DNA from: JBBRMU01 sp038230655
GTDB taxonomy: Bacteria; Patescibacteriota; Microgenomatia; UBA1406; GWC2-37-13
Reading direction: 5' to 3'
NCBI GenBank assembly: GCA_038230655.1
Contig: JBBRMU010000010.1
Coordinates: 1 to 44,496, forward strand
DNA: 44,496 bases
Shown: positions 1 to 7,721 of the stretch, one piece after another
Layout: every line of letters begins with the position of its first letter
How positions within the stretch are numbered: position 1 is the stretch's first letter
Notes under the pieces: model-generated
Databases searched by the model: none
What the model was told of the DNA's origin: nothing
Seen by the model: only the letters and a program-made list of their open reading frames with translations
Made by a program: the position numbers and the translations under genes

Positions 1-225
1 AAGCGGAGACACTTGAGTGCCACTATTTGCACACTCATATACTGGTCTTCCTTTTACTTTATGAAACTTTGTTATCTTTTTACAGTCTTTACAATAAATA
101 CCATCAGGGAAGCGAATAGTCTTAATTTCTTCAAGGCATTCTGTATCAGTAGGATAATGTCTTAGAATGTCAGAATAAGTAAATTTATCAACAATACCGT
201 GTTCTGCAATATTTGTTACATGACG
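1..225 (-). CDS. IS1595-type transposase, N-terminal part (runs off left edge)
   Basis: The minus strand reads an open frame from 225 to 1 that resembles the N-terminal zinc-ribbon region of IS1595 (ISXO2-like) transposases. It has a YPTDTECLEEI start, then RFPDGIYCKDCKK, KVKGRPVYECANSGTQ and VSPL at the edge. The second knuckle keeps only one Cys (ECANSG). No ATG, GTG or TTG is in frame between the upstream stop (226-228) and the conserved part, so the start is unclear; it may be a rare codon or the copy may be damaged. The catalytic DDE domain would lie outside the window. The family call is from motif memory only. Compare the matching C-terminal piece at the right edge. Confidence 0.72.
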
Positions 226-343
226 TCAAGGGATAAGTGTCAATAAACTCTCTTGTCTTTTCTACCTATTATTGGTATCATATACTTGAATTTGGAGACG
301 ACTTAATAGTAATTAACACATTCTGCGTTCCATCTTCAGTTAT

Positions 344-499
344 ATGGCACCATTACCAAAAAGAAAACACTCGACTCAACGAAAAGGTAAAAGATTACAG
401 CATAGAGAAGGCGAGACTGTCTTGCCTAGACTCGTCACTTGTAAAGAATGTGGCAAAGAGAAAATGCCCCACAGAATCTGTAAATACTGTGGAAAGTAA
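344..499 (+). CDS. rpmF: 50S ribosomal protein L32
   Basis: This 51-codon frame encodes a small basic zinc-ribbon protein of the large ribosomal subunit. It begins MAPLPKRKHSTQRKGKR, the typical L32 N-terminus (P-K-R/K-x-S x5 R-R-x-H type), and ends with four cysteines at 33, 36, 46 and 49 in a C-x2-C...C-x2-C pattern. A longer overlapping frame (237-503) covers the same DNA in another phase but has no recognisable content. The gene lies 38 bp before nusB and is probably co-transcribed with it. No Shine-Dalgarno sequence is seen. Weak promoter-like boxes occur near 286-312 but are not convincing. Confidence 0.93.
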   Translation: MAPLPKRKHSTQRKGKRLQHREGETVLPRLVTCKECGKEKMPHRICKYCGK

Positions 500-537
500 T
501 TAGTTTGAGTACGTTAAAACTAGTTGTAGCCTCACCT

Positions 538-894
538 ATGGACCAGCGACACTTAGATAGAATTAAAATTGTACAAAACCTTTTTGCAGCTAGTTTTCCT
601 GGCATTCCGGATAATCTTCCTAACTCAGAAAACGATACTACACAACAAGTATTAAAAAATCTCACTAAAATCGACGAAATGATCTCAAGTAGTGCCCCTA
701 AATTTCCACTCGACCGTATAGCTAAGACAGACCTCGCAATTCTCCGCCTTGCAGTTTATGAACTGATAATTAAGCCTTCTCAGCCTCGGAAAGTTGTTAT
801 TAATGAGGCTGTAGAACTTGCAAAAGAGTTCGGTGGAGACAAATCGTATGCATTCATTAATGCAGTATTAGGAAAAATTATTGAAAAGCCATGA
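538..894 (+). CDS. nusB: Transcription antitermination protein NusB
   Basis: NusB is an RNA-binding all-helical factor that joins NusE (S10) on boxA RNA, mainly in rRNA operons. The protein has the family pattern RHLDRIKIVQNLF at the N-terminus, a middle DRIAKTDLAILRLAVYEL helix, and the VVINEAVELAKEFG and FINAVLGKII motifs at the end. The frame is open from a TTG at 505, but the family normally starts just before the R-H motif, so the ATG at 538 is preferred (118 aa). It overlaps rnc by 4 nt (ATGA), implying translational coupling. The TGA stop here shows that TGA is not reassigned in this organism. Confidence 0.9.
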   Translation: MDQRHLDRIKIVQNLFAASFPGIPDNLPNSENDTTQQVLKNLTKIDEMISSSAPKFPLDRIAKTDLAILRLAVYELIIKPSQPRKVVINEAVELAKEFGGDKSYAFINAVLGKIIEKP

Positions 895-1580
895 CTCTTT
901 TGACTGAACTAGAAAAAAAAATAGAAATCACCTTTACTAATAAAGTGCTTCTTGGGAACGTTTTCATTCACAGATCTTACCTTAATGAACACAAAAACTA
1001 CCATCTACCTTCCAACGAAAAACTTGAGTTTTTAGGTGATAGTGTTCTTTCACTTATCACATCTATCTACCTGTACAAAAACTTTCCTCTTCTTCAGGAA
1101 GGGGATTACACAGATATCAAAGCTTCAATTGTTAGAACCGAGAGTCTTGCCGAGGTAGGGGCACGTTTAGAGCTTGGAAACTACCTTTTTTTATCACGGG
1201 GTGAGGAGAAGGGGAAAGGACGTGTCAATACAAATATTCTCGCTGATTGTTTTGAGGCATTAGTTGCCGCAATTTTTATCGATAAGAGCTTTGATAAAGC
1301 CTATGATTTTGTTTTGGGAAACCTCTTCAAAGACAAATTGGAATACATCGTAGAGCATAAGCTCTATTTATCGCCCAAAAGTCGTCTACAGGAGTATTTA
1401 CAGGCAAATCACAGAGTCCTACCCATCTATAAAACTGTGGCAGAGAAAGGCCCAGAACATAGCAAAGAGTTTAAAGTCTCAGTATACTTAAAAGATAAAC
1501 TCCTAGGGGTAGGTATAGGAGCATCAAAAAAACACGCAGAAGAGCAGGCTGCAAAAAATGCACTGGAAAAATTACCTTAG
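891..1580 (+). CDS. rnc: Ribonuclease III
   Basis: RNase III cuts double-stranded RNA and processes rRNA precursors. The 229-aa protein has the signature NEKLEFLGDSVL near residues 42-53 (the catalytic Glu and Asp), a second acidic site in LADCFEALVAAIFID, and a C-terminal dsRNA-binding domain from about 158 to 229 ending in the GIGASKKHAEEQAAKNAL helix. Its length is normal for the family. The start codon overlaps the nusB stop (ATGA), so the two are coupled. The order rpmF-nusB-rnc-rpsP groups ribosome and rRNA maturation functions. Confidence 0.96.
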   Translation: MTLLTELEKKIEITFTNKVLLGNVFIHRSYLNEHKNYHLPSNEKLEFLGDSVLSLITSIYLYKNFPLLQEGDYTDIKASIVRTESLAEVGARLELGNYLFLSRGEEKGKGRVNTNILADCFEALVAAIFIDKSFDKAYDFVLGNLFKDKLEYIVEHKLYLSPKSRLQEYLQANHRVLPIYKTVAEKGPEHSKEFKVSVYLKDKLLGVGIGASKKHAEEQAAKNALEKLP

Positions 1581-1696
1581 CAAGTATATAATTGAGAAGT
1601 TTACCGATTCATTCACTGTAACATACAGTTATTAGGTCCACAGCTCTAGTCCCCAGACTTTAGTCGAATGACCAATTTTCAGAAAGCAAAATTTAT

Positions 1697-2101
1697 ATGG
1701 CCGTCGCAATACGATTAATGAGATTTGGAAAAAAAGGGTATCCTACTTACAGAATTGTTGCTTTAGACAAAAGAAGTAAAAGGGATGGTGCCTATATTGA
1801 GAAAGTCGGTCTCTATAACCCCATGTCCAAAACCGCAACACTCACCATTGATGAAGAGCGTTTGTCATACTGGCTCAAAATTGGTGCAGTAGTTTCTGAA
1901 GGAATGAAAAAAATACTTTCATCAAGGAACCCTAAACAAAAGAAAATTGTTAAGAAAGCTACTAAAAAAGAACCCGTAAAAGAGGTCAAAACAGCAAAAA
2001 CAGAGCCAAAACTCCCTAAAATCAAGGCAGTTCCTCCCGAGAAAACACCAGATAGAGAGTCTAAAGAAACAAAAACTCCCAAAAATCAAACCTCTTCATA
2101 A
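1697..2101 (+). CDS. rpsP: 30S ribosomal protein S16 with lysine-rich C-terminal tail
   Basis: S16 is a small-subunit assembly protein. The first 75 or so residues match the family: MAVAIRLMRFGKKGYPTYRI, the ALDKRSKRDGAYIEKVGLYNP stretch (in two parts: ALDKRSKRDG and AYIEKVGLYNP), and the DEERLSYWLKIGA helix. The remaining 55 residues are a low-complexity Lys/Pro/Glu/Thr tail with no fold that I recognise; such tails are known on S16 of some lineages. A 116-bp spacer separates it from rnc and has a TATAAT-like box at about 1588-1593, so it may have its own promoter and a roughly 95-nt leader. Confidence 0.95.
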   Translation: MAVAIRLMRFGKKGYPTYRIVALDKRSKRDGAYIEKVGLYNPMSKTATLTIDEERLSYWLKIGAVVSEGMKKILSSRNPKQKKIVKKATKKEPVKEVKTAKTEPKLPKIKAVPPEKTPDRESKETKTPKNQTSS

Positions 2102-2136
2102 CTGCCTCTTTAAGATTAGTAACACTCAGCATCATC

Positions 2137-2805
2137 TTATTTGAATGGATTTTTCTTGGTTGCATAGTCGGTTGAGACGGGAGGATCCTGTATTAGTAAA
2201 CTCGTTTTAGCAGCTATTTTATCTAAGAGATTAATGTCATCCTGAGACAATGGTTTAGCCGGCTTCTGAAGAGGCGATGCCAGCTTTGAGTAAAACGTTA
2301 AGTTAAGAGCGCTATTTTGAGTGTCTTTACTATTGAGAGAGATCGTGTCGCCTGTGATGTATCTTCCACCCTCGAATGGATAACTCTGAATAAACCGTAA
2401 GAAGGAAGGAGCATCTCCCTGTCCTTGAATTGAGAGTGTAACTGTCTCACCTTTAGACTTAGTATCATTTATTACATAATCAGTAATAATGAAGCCATTT
2501 TGTATCGAAAGCTTCTCGATGGCATATAATATTGAGAAGAAGTCTTCTGAATCGGGAATTAACCTTGCCAGCATCTGCCTATGTTTTTCTAGCTGGTCTT
2601 TACTCAGTCTAATAGTACTTGTACTCTGAAGGTTTTTCGATTGAAGATCAGCAAGTTGTTGTTGCATCATATCGACCTCATTCTTAGATGCGAGAACCTT
2701 ATTAACCATAATAAAACTTCCTATGCAGAGTGAGATAATAATCACTGCTAATATTACTGTTGAAATATATCTCCGTAATAGTACTTTAAAATGCTGGGTA
2801 GACAT
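2137..2805 (-). CDS. PilO-like type IV pilus alignment-complex protein
   Basis: This is a bitopic inner-membrane protein: a short cytoplasmic N-terminus, one membrane helix (VILAVIIISLCIGSFIMV), a coiled-coil-like region rich in Gln, Lys and Leu, then a small ferredoxin-like periplasmic-type domain (SLQGQG-like core SIQGQGDAPSFLRFIQSY). This layout is that of PilO, which pairs with PilN to link the pilus machine across the envelope. The frame stays open to 2862, but the Met at 2805 gives the usual short tail and is preferred. It overlaps the upstream PilN-like gene by 20 bp. The sequence is divergent; the call rests on topology and position after PilM and PilN. Confidence 0.75.
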   Translation of the reverse strand: MSTQHFKVLLRRYISTVILAVIIISLCIGSFIMVNKVLASKNEVDMMQQQLADLQSKNLQSTSTIRLSKDQLEKHRQMLARLIPDSEDFFSILYAIEKLSIQNGFIITDYVINDTKSKGETVTLSIQGQGDAPSFLRFIQSYPFEGGRYITGDTISLNSKDTQNSALNLTFYSKLASPLQKPAKPLSQDDINLLDKIAAKTSLLIQDPPVSTDYATKKNPFK

Positions 2806-3352
2806 CTTTGAATGTTCCGGAAAATTGTAATAAGGTATTGCTGGACTTACTTTCAGTATCAAAAGATGCCGTCCCTAGTTTTAAATCAAGAAAATGGGTA
2901 AGGAACTCGCTTGACTCGATATAACTTAGAAGTTTATGTAAGTCCTGGACATTAGTTACATCGAAGCTAAATGAAACTTTTTTCTTATTATCAACTTTAA
3001 ACTCCGACAATGGAGGAAGAGATCTATCATTAAGGAGTTTTTTTATGGAGTCGTAGTAAACAATAAACTGAGCATCATTGCTGCTAAAAGACTTCAGCTG
3101 TGCTTCTTTATTTGCAATATAATTCATGTCAGTCTGCGACGCATTCTTGGCAATTTGTTCCTCAATTGTTTTTTTTTGCTCAGTTAGAGCGATAACCGTA
3201 AGATTAAAATAAAGATTCAAAAAAAACATACTTATGAAAATGACTAACAATAGTATATCTATGCCTATTCCAGCTAAGTTAATTTTATGTATTGTTTCGT
3301 CATTTTTAGATGAGCTATCTATCTTACTAAATAGATTGATACGTTTTTTCAT
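2786..3352 (-). CDS. PilN-like type IV pilus alignment-complex protein
   Basis: This 188-aa protein starts MKKRINLFSK, close to the INLLP motif by which PilN proteins bind the groove of PilM. One membrane helix follows (about residues 26-52), then a coiled-coil region (LTEQKKTIEEQIAKNASQ) and a compact domain. It lies directly after pilM (stop and start abut at 3352/3353) and overlaps the PilO-like gene, as in standard pilMNO operons. It probably heterodimerises with the PilO-like product. Identification rests on the N-terminal motif, topology and context. Confidence 0.8.
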   Translation of the reverse strand: MKKRINLFSKIDSSSKNDETIHKINLAGIGIDILLLVIFISMFFLNLYFNLTVIALTEQKKTIEEQIAKNASQTDMNYIANKEAQLKSFSSNDAQFIVYYDSIKKLLNDRSLPPLSEFKVDNKKKVSFSFDVTNVQDLHKLLSYIESSEFLTHFLDLKLGTASFDTESKSSNTLLQFSGTFKDVYPAF

Positions 3353-4384
3353 TTAAATATTTGCGGCAATTGATGAAATAAACGACGAAAGAGTGGCAGA
3401 AAAAGACTGCTTGATCGGATTATCTTGAATCTGTTGAGCGAGGGTTAGATTATTTACCTGCATTGAAAGGCTCTCCTGAAGCTTCAGGTTAAATGAAGCT
3501 ACAGAGTTATCGTAGTTAAATGAGTAAAGCTCATTGACTGGCATGCCGTATTTATCTTTTGATATGAGAATAAACCGACTAACCTCTCGGGCAATCTCTT
3601 TTATAATGGGAGAAATGATTGAGTCGATATTCAATGAGGGATTTTGGCCCCCTGCCATGACCCGTAATGCCTCAATCGCTTTCAGCTCGTCTATGCTCAA
3701 ATTTGCCATAACATCTTTAATAAACAAGTTCAAACCAATTTTAAAACTGCGTGAGAGTAAGAGAATCGAATTTGTTTCATCAAATAGATACAGTGAGGTG
3801 GTACTATACCCAAAGTTTATTAAGATAGTGGTACCGGTCTGAGCCTGTTGAGGTCTTTTCATAAAAACGGATACAAGACGGGCGACAGCACTCAGCTCGT
3901 TTTCCAGAAGCTCAGGCATCAGATCTGCCAACTCCACAGTCTCCTGGATTTTTTCTACAACTTTCTTTGGAGAGGCGACGATAAAAATAAGAACTTTGTT
4001 TGTTTTGGGGTCTTCTTTGAGAATCTCAAGATCAAGGTTTGTTTCATCGATATTCATGGGAATAAACTCATCAGCCTGGTAACGAATAGCTGCCAACAGC
4101 TCTTTTTCTTTCAGCTTTGGCATTTCAATTACCCTTGAGAAAGTGAAGATATCCGGAATGATTACCTTAACATTTCTTTTTTTAATGCGGAGGTTGCGAT
4201 GAAGACGCGAGATAATTTCTGCCTGTTTTTCCAGAACATCATGAGTATCTGATGCGTAAAAATAGGGAAATGTTTCTTCAAAACCCATCGACTCAATCTC
4301 AATTACCTGATTGGTAATCTTCACTTCAGCCATTCTTGTGTATTTTTCGTTTATGTCCAATGAAAATGCTTTATCGTCTGCCAT
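3353..4384 (-). CDS. pilM: Type IV pilus assembly protein PilM
   Basis: PilM is a cytoplasmic actin/FtsA-fold protein that binds the PilN tail. Features seen are AFSLDINEKYTRMAEV (phosphate-1-like loop), the conserved IPDIFTFSRVIEMPKLKEKEL and AIRYQADEFIPM blocks (each quoted in part), a phosphate-2-like loop ILINFGYSTTSLYLF, and FILISKDKYGMPV before the C-terminus. The frame is open to 4411, but the Met at 4384 follows a TTGACT-17-AATACT promoter-like pair on the minus strand and matches the usual start, so it is chosen. It lies 61 bp after the upstream pseudopilin and immediately before the PilN-like gene. Confidence 0.9.
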   Translation of the reverse strand: MADDKAFSLDINEKYTRMAEVKITNQVIEIESMGFEETFPYFYASDTHDVLEKQAEIISRLHRNLRIKKRNVKVIIPDIFTFSRVIEMPKLKEKELLAAIRYQADEFIPMNIDETNLDLEILKEDPKTNKVLIFIVASPKKVVEKIQETVELADLMPELLENELSAVARLVSVFMKRPQQAQTGTTILINFGYSTTSLYLFDETNSILLLSRSFKIGLNLFIKDVMANLSIDELKAIEALRVMAGGQNPSLNIDSIISPIIKEIAREVSRFILISKDKYGMPVNELYSFNYDNSVASFNLKLQESLSMQVNNLTLAQQIQDNPIKQSFSATLSSFISSIAANI

Positions 4385-4445
4385 ATGATCTAAGTATTTC
4401 GAATTATGCACAAGAAGTCAAGCGGTTCTAGTGCTAAAAAACCGA

Positions 4446-5000
4446 TTAATTGTTCCTGACAACAATTTTTGTCCTGTACGTTAATGTCTCAGTCGGAGAT
4501 AACGTTTTACCATAGCCGATAGTGTAGTTTATCGTCACCACCACCGGCGCATAGGAATTTGCCCTTGCACAGCTTACAAGATATTTAGTCATTACGGTAT
4601 GGGAGTTGGTAAGCCCTGTAATTTGTGGTATTCCTCCAATCGTAGCTATTTTTGAAAAGTTGAGAACTGTCCCATTAAGATAAATACTCGAATAGTCATT
4701 TAAGTCACTTTTATAAAAATTATTTATACCGTTTTGGTCCAGAGGAAGATAGTTTGGGGCGGCACAAAGAGGTATACTTGATACATCGTATATACCATAG
4801 GCGGGCTTAATATGAGTCTGCAAAATATTTAAGATAGTATCTCCCTGGCGCTTAAGTTCAGTCATATGATAGAGTTTAACCTGTTGTTTTAAGACGGCAA
4901 AGACAATAGAAAAAATCGCCGGCACAACAAGCGCGACTACTGCCATTACAACCACAACTTCAATCAGACTAAATGCCTTTTTATTCTTTATTCTTTTCAT
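4446..5000 (-). CDS. Prepilin-like protein, PulJ/PilW type
   Basis: A type III signal peptide is present: KRIKNKKAFSLIEVVVVM, with cleavage by prepilin peptidase expected between A9 and F10 (Ala replaces the usual Gly) and Glu at +5 of the mature protein. A 20-residue hydrophobic helix follows, then a 140-residue domain with LKRQGDTILNILQTHIKP, as in minor pseudopilins of the PulJ/PilW kind, and two Cys near the end of the domain. It is the fourth gene of a run of prepilin-like genes that leads into pilM. A role as minor pilin in initiating pilus assembly is inferred. Confidence 0.8.
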   Translation of the reverse strand: MKRIKNKKAFSLIEVVVVMAVVALVVPAIFSIVFAVLKQQVKLYHMTELKRQGDTILNILQTHIKPAYGIYDVSSIPLCAAPNYLPLDQNGINNFYKSDLNDYSSIYLNGTVLNFSKIATIGGIPQITGLTNSHTVMTKYLVSCARANSYAPVVVTINYTIGYGKTLSPTETLTYRTKIVVRNN

Positions 5001-5015
5001 ATGTGTTTAAAACAA

Positions 5016-5516
5016 CTACTGCCATGGGGTATACAGGTTTGAAATTGGCACAAAATAGTTAACACGGTCATCCTTCCACTCAACGTCAATGGTAGTTGTT
5101 ATTTGTGTCGTGGTCGAAGGCGGGGTAAATATAACTTTACGGGTATATATTCCATCCAACATTCGAAGCGGCACTACACCGCGTACTATAGGGTCACAAG
5201 ACTCATAATCTGTCCACTTAATAGTGCCTACATCAAAGTATGCACAGTACTCCCCTCCAAGGGTAGGTAAAGTAGTTACATGAATATAAAAGGTGTTCCA
5301 GTCGCTCTCTTTTTCACTACTTAACCACTCGTTCATTTCTTCAGCGGCTCTTGTCGCTGTTATTCTATGTTGACTTACCCGCATATCTCTCAAACTTGTC
5401 ACAGAGATGGCAATTGCGGTCACAAAAAAAACACTCAGAATACTAATAAATATAAGTACCTCAAGTAAAGAGAACCCTTGTTTGTTCTTGATCGCTATGG
5501 CGTGGGTGTTGGACAT
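5016..5516 (-). CDS. Prepilin-like protein, PilV/PulI type
   Basis: The N-terminus contains NKQGFSLLEVLIFISILSVF: cleavage site G-F, Glu at mature position 5, and a hydrophobic helix that packs in the pilus core. The rest (about 130 aa) has RAAEEMNEWLSSEKESDW, a pattern common in PilV/PulI minor pilins (the A-E-x-x-x-E-W-L region). It overlaps the upstream GspH-like gene by 22 bp and sits 15 bp before the PulJ-like gene, so the four are one transcription unit. Subtype naming is by resemblance only. Confidence 0.8.
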   Translation of the reverse strand: MSNTHAIAIKNKQGFSLLEVLIFISILSVFFVTAIAISVTSLRDMRVSQHRITATRAAEEMNEWLSSEKESDWNTFYIHVTTLPTLGGEYCAYFDVGTIKWTDYESCDPIVRGVVPLRMLDGIYTRKVIFTPPSTTTQITTTIDVEWKDDRVNYFVPISNLYTPWQ

Positions 5517-6043
5517 GCTAGGTTGGTTGATGAATACTCGTCAATTACACCAACTAAATTAACTGATATACACGTTATTTTATTGGATGATGTATTCAAA
5601 ATCGGGACAACAATATCGGGAGTCACGGCCGGAGTCACAACTATCTCCCCACTCACCGTCTTAAACTCTACAGGAGGAACTGACGTGATCTCAATATTCG
5701 GGTCAACGGTAAAGGTCTGTAATGTTGAATATCTATCAGGTGAGGTGCTGTCTTTACAATGGATTTCCATTATATACGAATGGGTGTCAGTTGATAATAA
5801 TCCCACCCTATATCCTGCTATTTCATTAACCCCCATACTCTGACAGTGATCCACTCCTTCGCCTCCAATTGCCTTCCTCCGGGCTAACTCCAAGACATCT
5901 CTATACTTTTTAACTTCGCTGTCTGATCTTTGCTGATTCTGTTGGGTGTTGTATGAGGCAATACCTGTACCTGTGAGGATAACGATAATGGCGATAACAA
6001 TCACAAGTTCTACAAGGGTAAACCCTTTATTTTTTATAACCAT
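5495..6043 (-). CDS. Prepilin-like protein, GspH/FimT type
   Basis: This is a prepilin with signal NKGFTLVELVIVIAIIVILT, cleaved after G7. The mature part has YRDVLELARRKAIGGEGV, the arrangement typical of GspH/FimT minor pseudopilins in which an early helix region precedes a beta-rich domain. Three or four Cys occur (DHCQSMG, EIHCKDS, ITCISVN, NLACPTP) and could form disulfides outside the cell. Its 3' end overlaps the next gene by 22 bp. It is part of the minor-pilin and pilMNO operon. Confidence 0.8.
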   Translation of the reverse strand: MVIKNKGFTLVELVIVIAIIVILTGTGIASYNTQQNQQRSDSEVKKYRDVLELARRKAIGGEGVDHCQSMGVNEIAGYRVGLLSTDTHSYIMEIHCKDSTSPDRYSTLQTFTVDPNIEITSVPPVEFKTVSGEIVVTPAVTPDIVVPILNTSSNKITCISVNLVGVIDEYSSTNLACPTPTP

Positions 6044-6137
6044 AACTTTTTTTAAAAACTACTTCTTGAAGAAGTATAAAGATCAAATCATTGTTCCAAG
6101 TTAGCATTGTCTGAGTTTTTAACTCTATTCTTTGGAG

Positions 6138-6833
6138 CTAATTATTTGTACAACACACGGTATATCCACAGGCGGAATCAAACTGACACTGTTGCCCCAA
6201 CCCTCCACAATTAGTTGGTTTACAGCTGCCAGGGCCAAGATCTACACAGTTAACAGGATCATTTGGACAACTGGGAACAGGGGTACTTGAAGGAAGTCCC
6301 CCGGGAATAGAGGTTGGTGTTGGTGTTGGTGTTGGTAAAGTACCTGAATAAGGTGTCGGTGTCGGAGTTATCACCGGAGTTGGTTGATACTTAGTAAGTT
6401 CTCCATTTTGATTAATATGATAGTCAGTCCCATTTTCTAAAGTTGCTGTAAGGATATATGCCGGGCACACCTTCAAAGGTAATCCTGACGAGCGATCAAT
6501 GAAGTAACAATATGGCTCATATATATAGTGTCTTCCTGCAACTGGATCTTGGGGCATTTCAGGAAGATAGTTAGGCACTAAGAGTACAGTCAGACCATCA
6601 TAGGTATATGTCTCGTCCGGATAGTTCCCATTAAGAGACGTCTCGTTAGAACGATATTGCTCAAGTGCGCCCTGTACCTTTCCAATATCAGCTCTCCTTC
6701 TCGCGTCTCGGGATCGAATTGTCACGTTCTGATACCCGATTGCCGCCGCAGCTATGAGAATACCCATTACTACCAGGACAATAATGATCTCAAGAAGGGT
6801 AAAACCTCTTTTTTTTGAGTCTTTCTTTGTCAT
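6138..6833 (-). CDS. Prepilin with Pro/Thr linker and cysteine-rich C-terminal domain
   Basis: The first part is a GspG/PilA-like prepilin: KKRGFTLLEIIIVLVVMGIL with cleavage after G10, then SRDARRRADIGKVQGALEQY and a DPVAGRHYIYEPY core. After about residue 150 comes a repeat-rich Pro/Thr linker (TPTPTPYSGTLPTPTPTPT), then some 45 residues with eight Cys ending ACGYTVCCTNN. The Cys spacing looks like a small disulfide-knotted module; no family name is claimed. It is the first gene of the minus-strand pilus operon, with a strong promoter 8 nt before the ATG. A tip-adhesin role is inference. Confidence 0.85.
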   Translation of the reverse strand: MTKKDSKKRGFTLLEIIIVLVVMGILIAAAAIGYQNVTIRSRDARRRADIGKVQGALEQYRSNETSLNGNYPDETYTYDGLTVLLVPNYLPEMPQDPVAGRHYIYEPYCYFIDRSSGLPLKVCPAYILTATLENGTDYHINQNGELTKYQPTPVITPTPTPYSGTLPTPTPTPTSIPGGLPSSTPVPSCPNDPVNCVDLGPGSCKPTNCGGLGQQCQFDSACGYTVCCTNN

Positions 6834-6841
6834 TTATTTAA

Positions 6842-6870
6842 ATACTAAGGAGAACTTACATCAATGTCAA
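6842..6870 (-). promoter_or_regulatory. Promoter of the minus-strand prepilin-pilMNO operon
   Basis: On the minus strand TTGACA (6870-6865) is followed by a 17-bp spacer and TAGTAT (6847-6842), then 8 nt to the ATG at 6833. Transcription would start at or within a base or two of the ATG, giving a leaderless message. Confidence 0.75.
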
Positions 6871-6875
6871 GAGAT

Positions 6876-7688
6876 TCATTTTACTGAAGCTCTTTCTACC
6901 GCATACATGAAGATTCGGTCCGGCAAATACCGTCTGAGGAAGATAAGAAGCCTGCCCAGAGTGCTGGCAGAGTATCGGAGTCGTCTGCTACTATCATTTG
7001 CAGCCTCAAAAATGACCTTTGCTACTACTTCCGGAGAGGCGCCTCGCGATCCTGAGCGTAGAAATGAAGGTAGCACTCGATGTAGGTAACTGTCATAGTC
7101 CTTAATCGGGTTTAGCAATAACTCAGCCGATCTGCTATAAAACTCTGTTTTGATCACTCCGGGCTCCACTAACTTGAGTTTTATATTAAATTGACGGAGT
7201 TCATAAAAAAGTGACTCAGTAAACCCTTCAAGAGCAAACTTTGTCGCGTGGTAAAGGCTGTAAAGTGGCAGCCCGAACCGTCCTCCCATTGAGGAAACAG
7301 TAACTATCACACCCTTTCGTTTTGATCGGAAATAGGGTAGAAGCTCTCGGATTACAGTCATTACTCCAAAAACATTGGTTGAAAACTGCTTAACAATTTG
7401 ATCTTCAGATGCAAACTCAAACGGTCCTACAACTCCGTAGCCTGCATTGTTCACCACCACATCAACCACTCCAAATGTCTCAAGACACTTCTTAATGGCC
7501 CGTTTGATAGATAGTGTATCCGTAACATCCAGCTTTATACAGATTACATTTTCAAGCTTGGTTAACTCTTCTTCCTTCTCAGGGGACCTCATCGTGGCTG
7601 CAACATTCCATCCTTTTTGCTGAAAGTAGATGACAGTAGCTCTGCCAATACCAGATGACGAGCCTGTAATGAGAACTGTTTTCTTCAT
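6876..7688 (-). CDS. Short-chain dehydrogenase/reductase (SDR) family oxidoreductase
   Basis: This is a classical SDR of 270 aa: TGSSSGIGRAT near residues 7-17 (dinucleotide-binding TGxxxGxG), KLDVTD, VVNNAGYGVVG (the NNAG motif), a catalytic Ser in VSSMGGRFG, YSLYHATKFALEG containing the YxxxK pair, and LVEPGVIKTEF. The family oxidises or reduces alcohol/carbonyl groups with NAD(P); the substrate cannot be told. It is divergent from the YibE/F gene across a 33-bp gap and starts 8 nt after a TATAAT box that is shared with that gene. Confidence 0.92.
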   Translation of the reverse strand: MKKTVLITGSSSGIGRATVIYFQQKGWNVAATMRSPEKEEELTKLENVICIKLDVTDTLSIKRAIKKCLETFGVVDVVVNNAGYGVVGPFEFASEDQIVKQFSTNVFGVMTVIRELLPYFRSKRKGVIVTVSSMGGRFGLPLYSLYHATKFALEGFTESLFYELRQFNIKLKLVEPGVIKTEFYSRSAELLLNPIKDYDSYLHRVLPSFLRSGSRGASPEVVAKVIFEAANDSSRRLRYSASTLGRLLIFLRRYLPDRIFMYAVERASVK

Positions 7689-7695
7689 GTTAAAG

Positions 7696-7705
7696 TATTA
7701 TAATA
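7696..7705. promoter_or_regulatory. Palindromic -10 element shared by two divergent genes
   Basis: TATTATAATA is its own reverse complement, so a TATAAT box is present on both strands: 7702-7697 for the SDR gene (8 nt before its ATG) and 7699-7704 for the YibE/F gene (17 nt before its ATG). No good -35 box is seen on either side. Confidence 0.5.
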
Positions 7706-7721
7706 GAAACTTATTAACAAT

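Noticed and set aside
1813..2082. 89-codon minus-strand frame opposite rpsP
   Set aside because: It is a shadow of the lysine-rich rpsP tail on the other strand; hydrophobic bias arises from that.
5478..5843. 121-codon plus-strand frame opposite two prepilin genes
   Set aside because: The minus-strand frames carry clear prepilin signals; this one has no family features.
6300..6370. Short GTTGGTGTTGGTGTTGG repeat as a CRISPR or satellite
   Set aside because: It is the coding repeat for the Thr/Pro stalk of the prepilin on the minus strand; no spacers.
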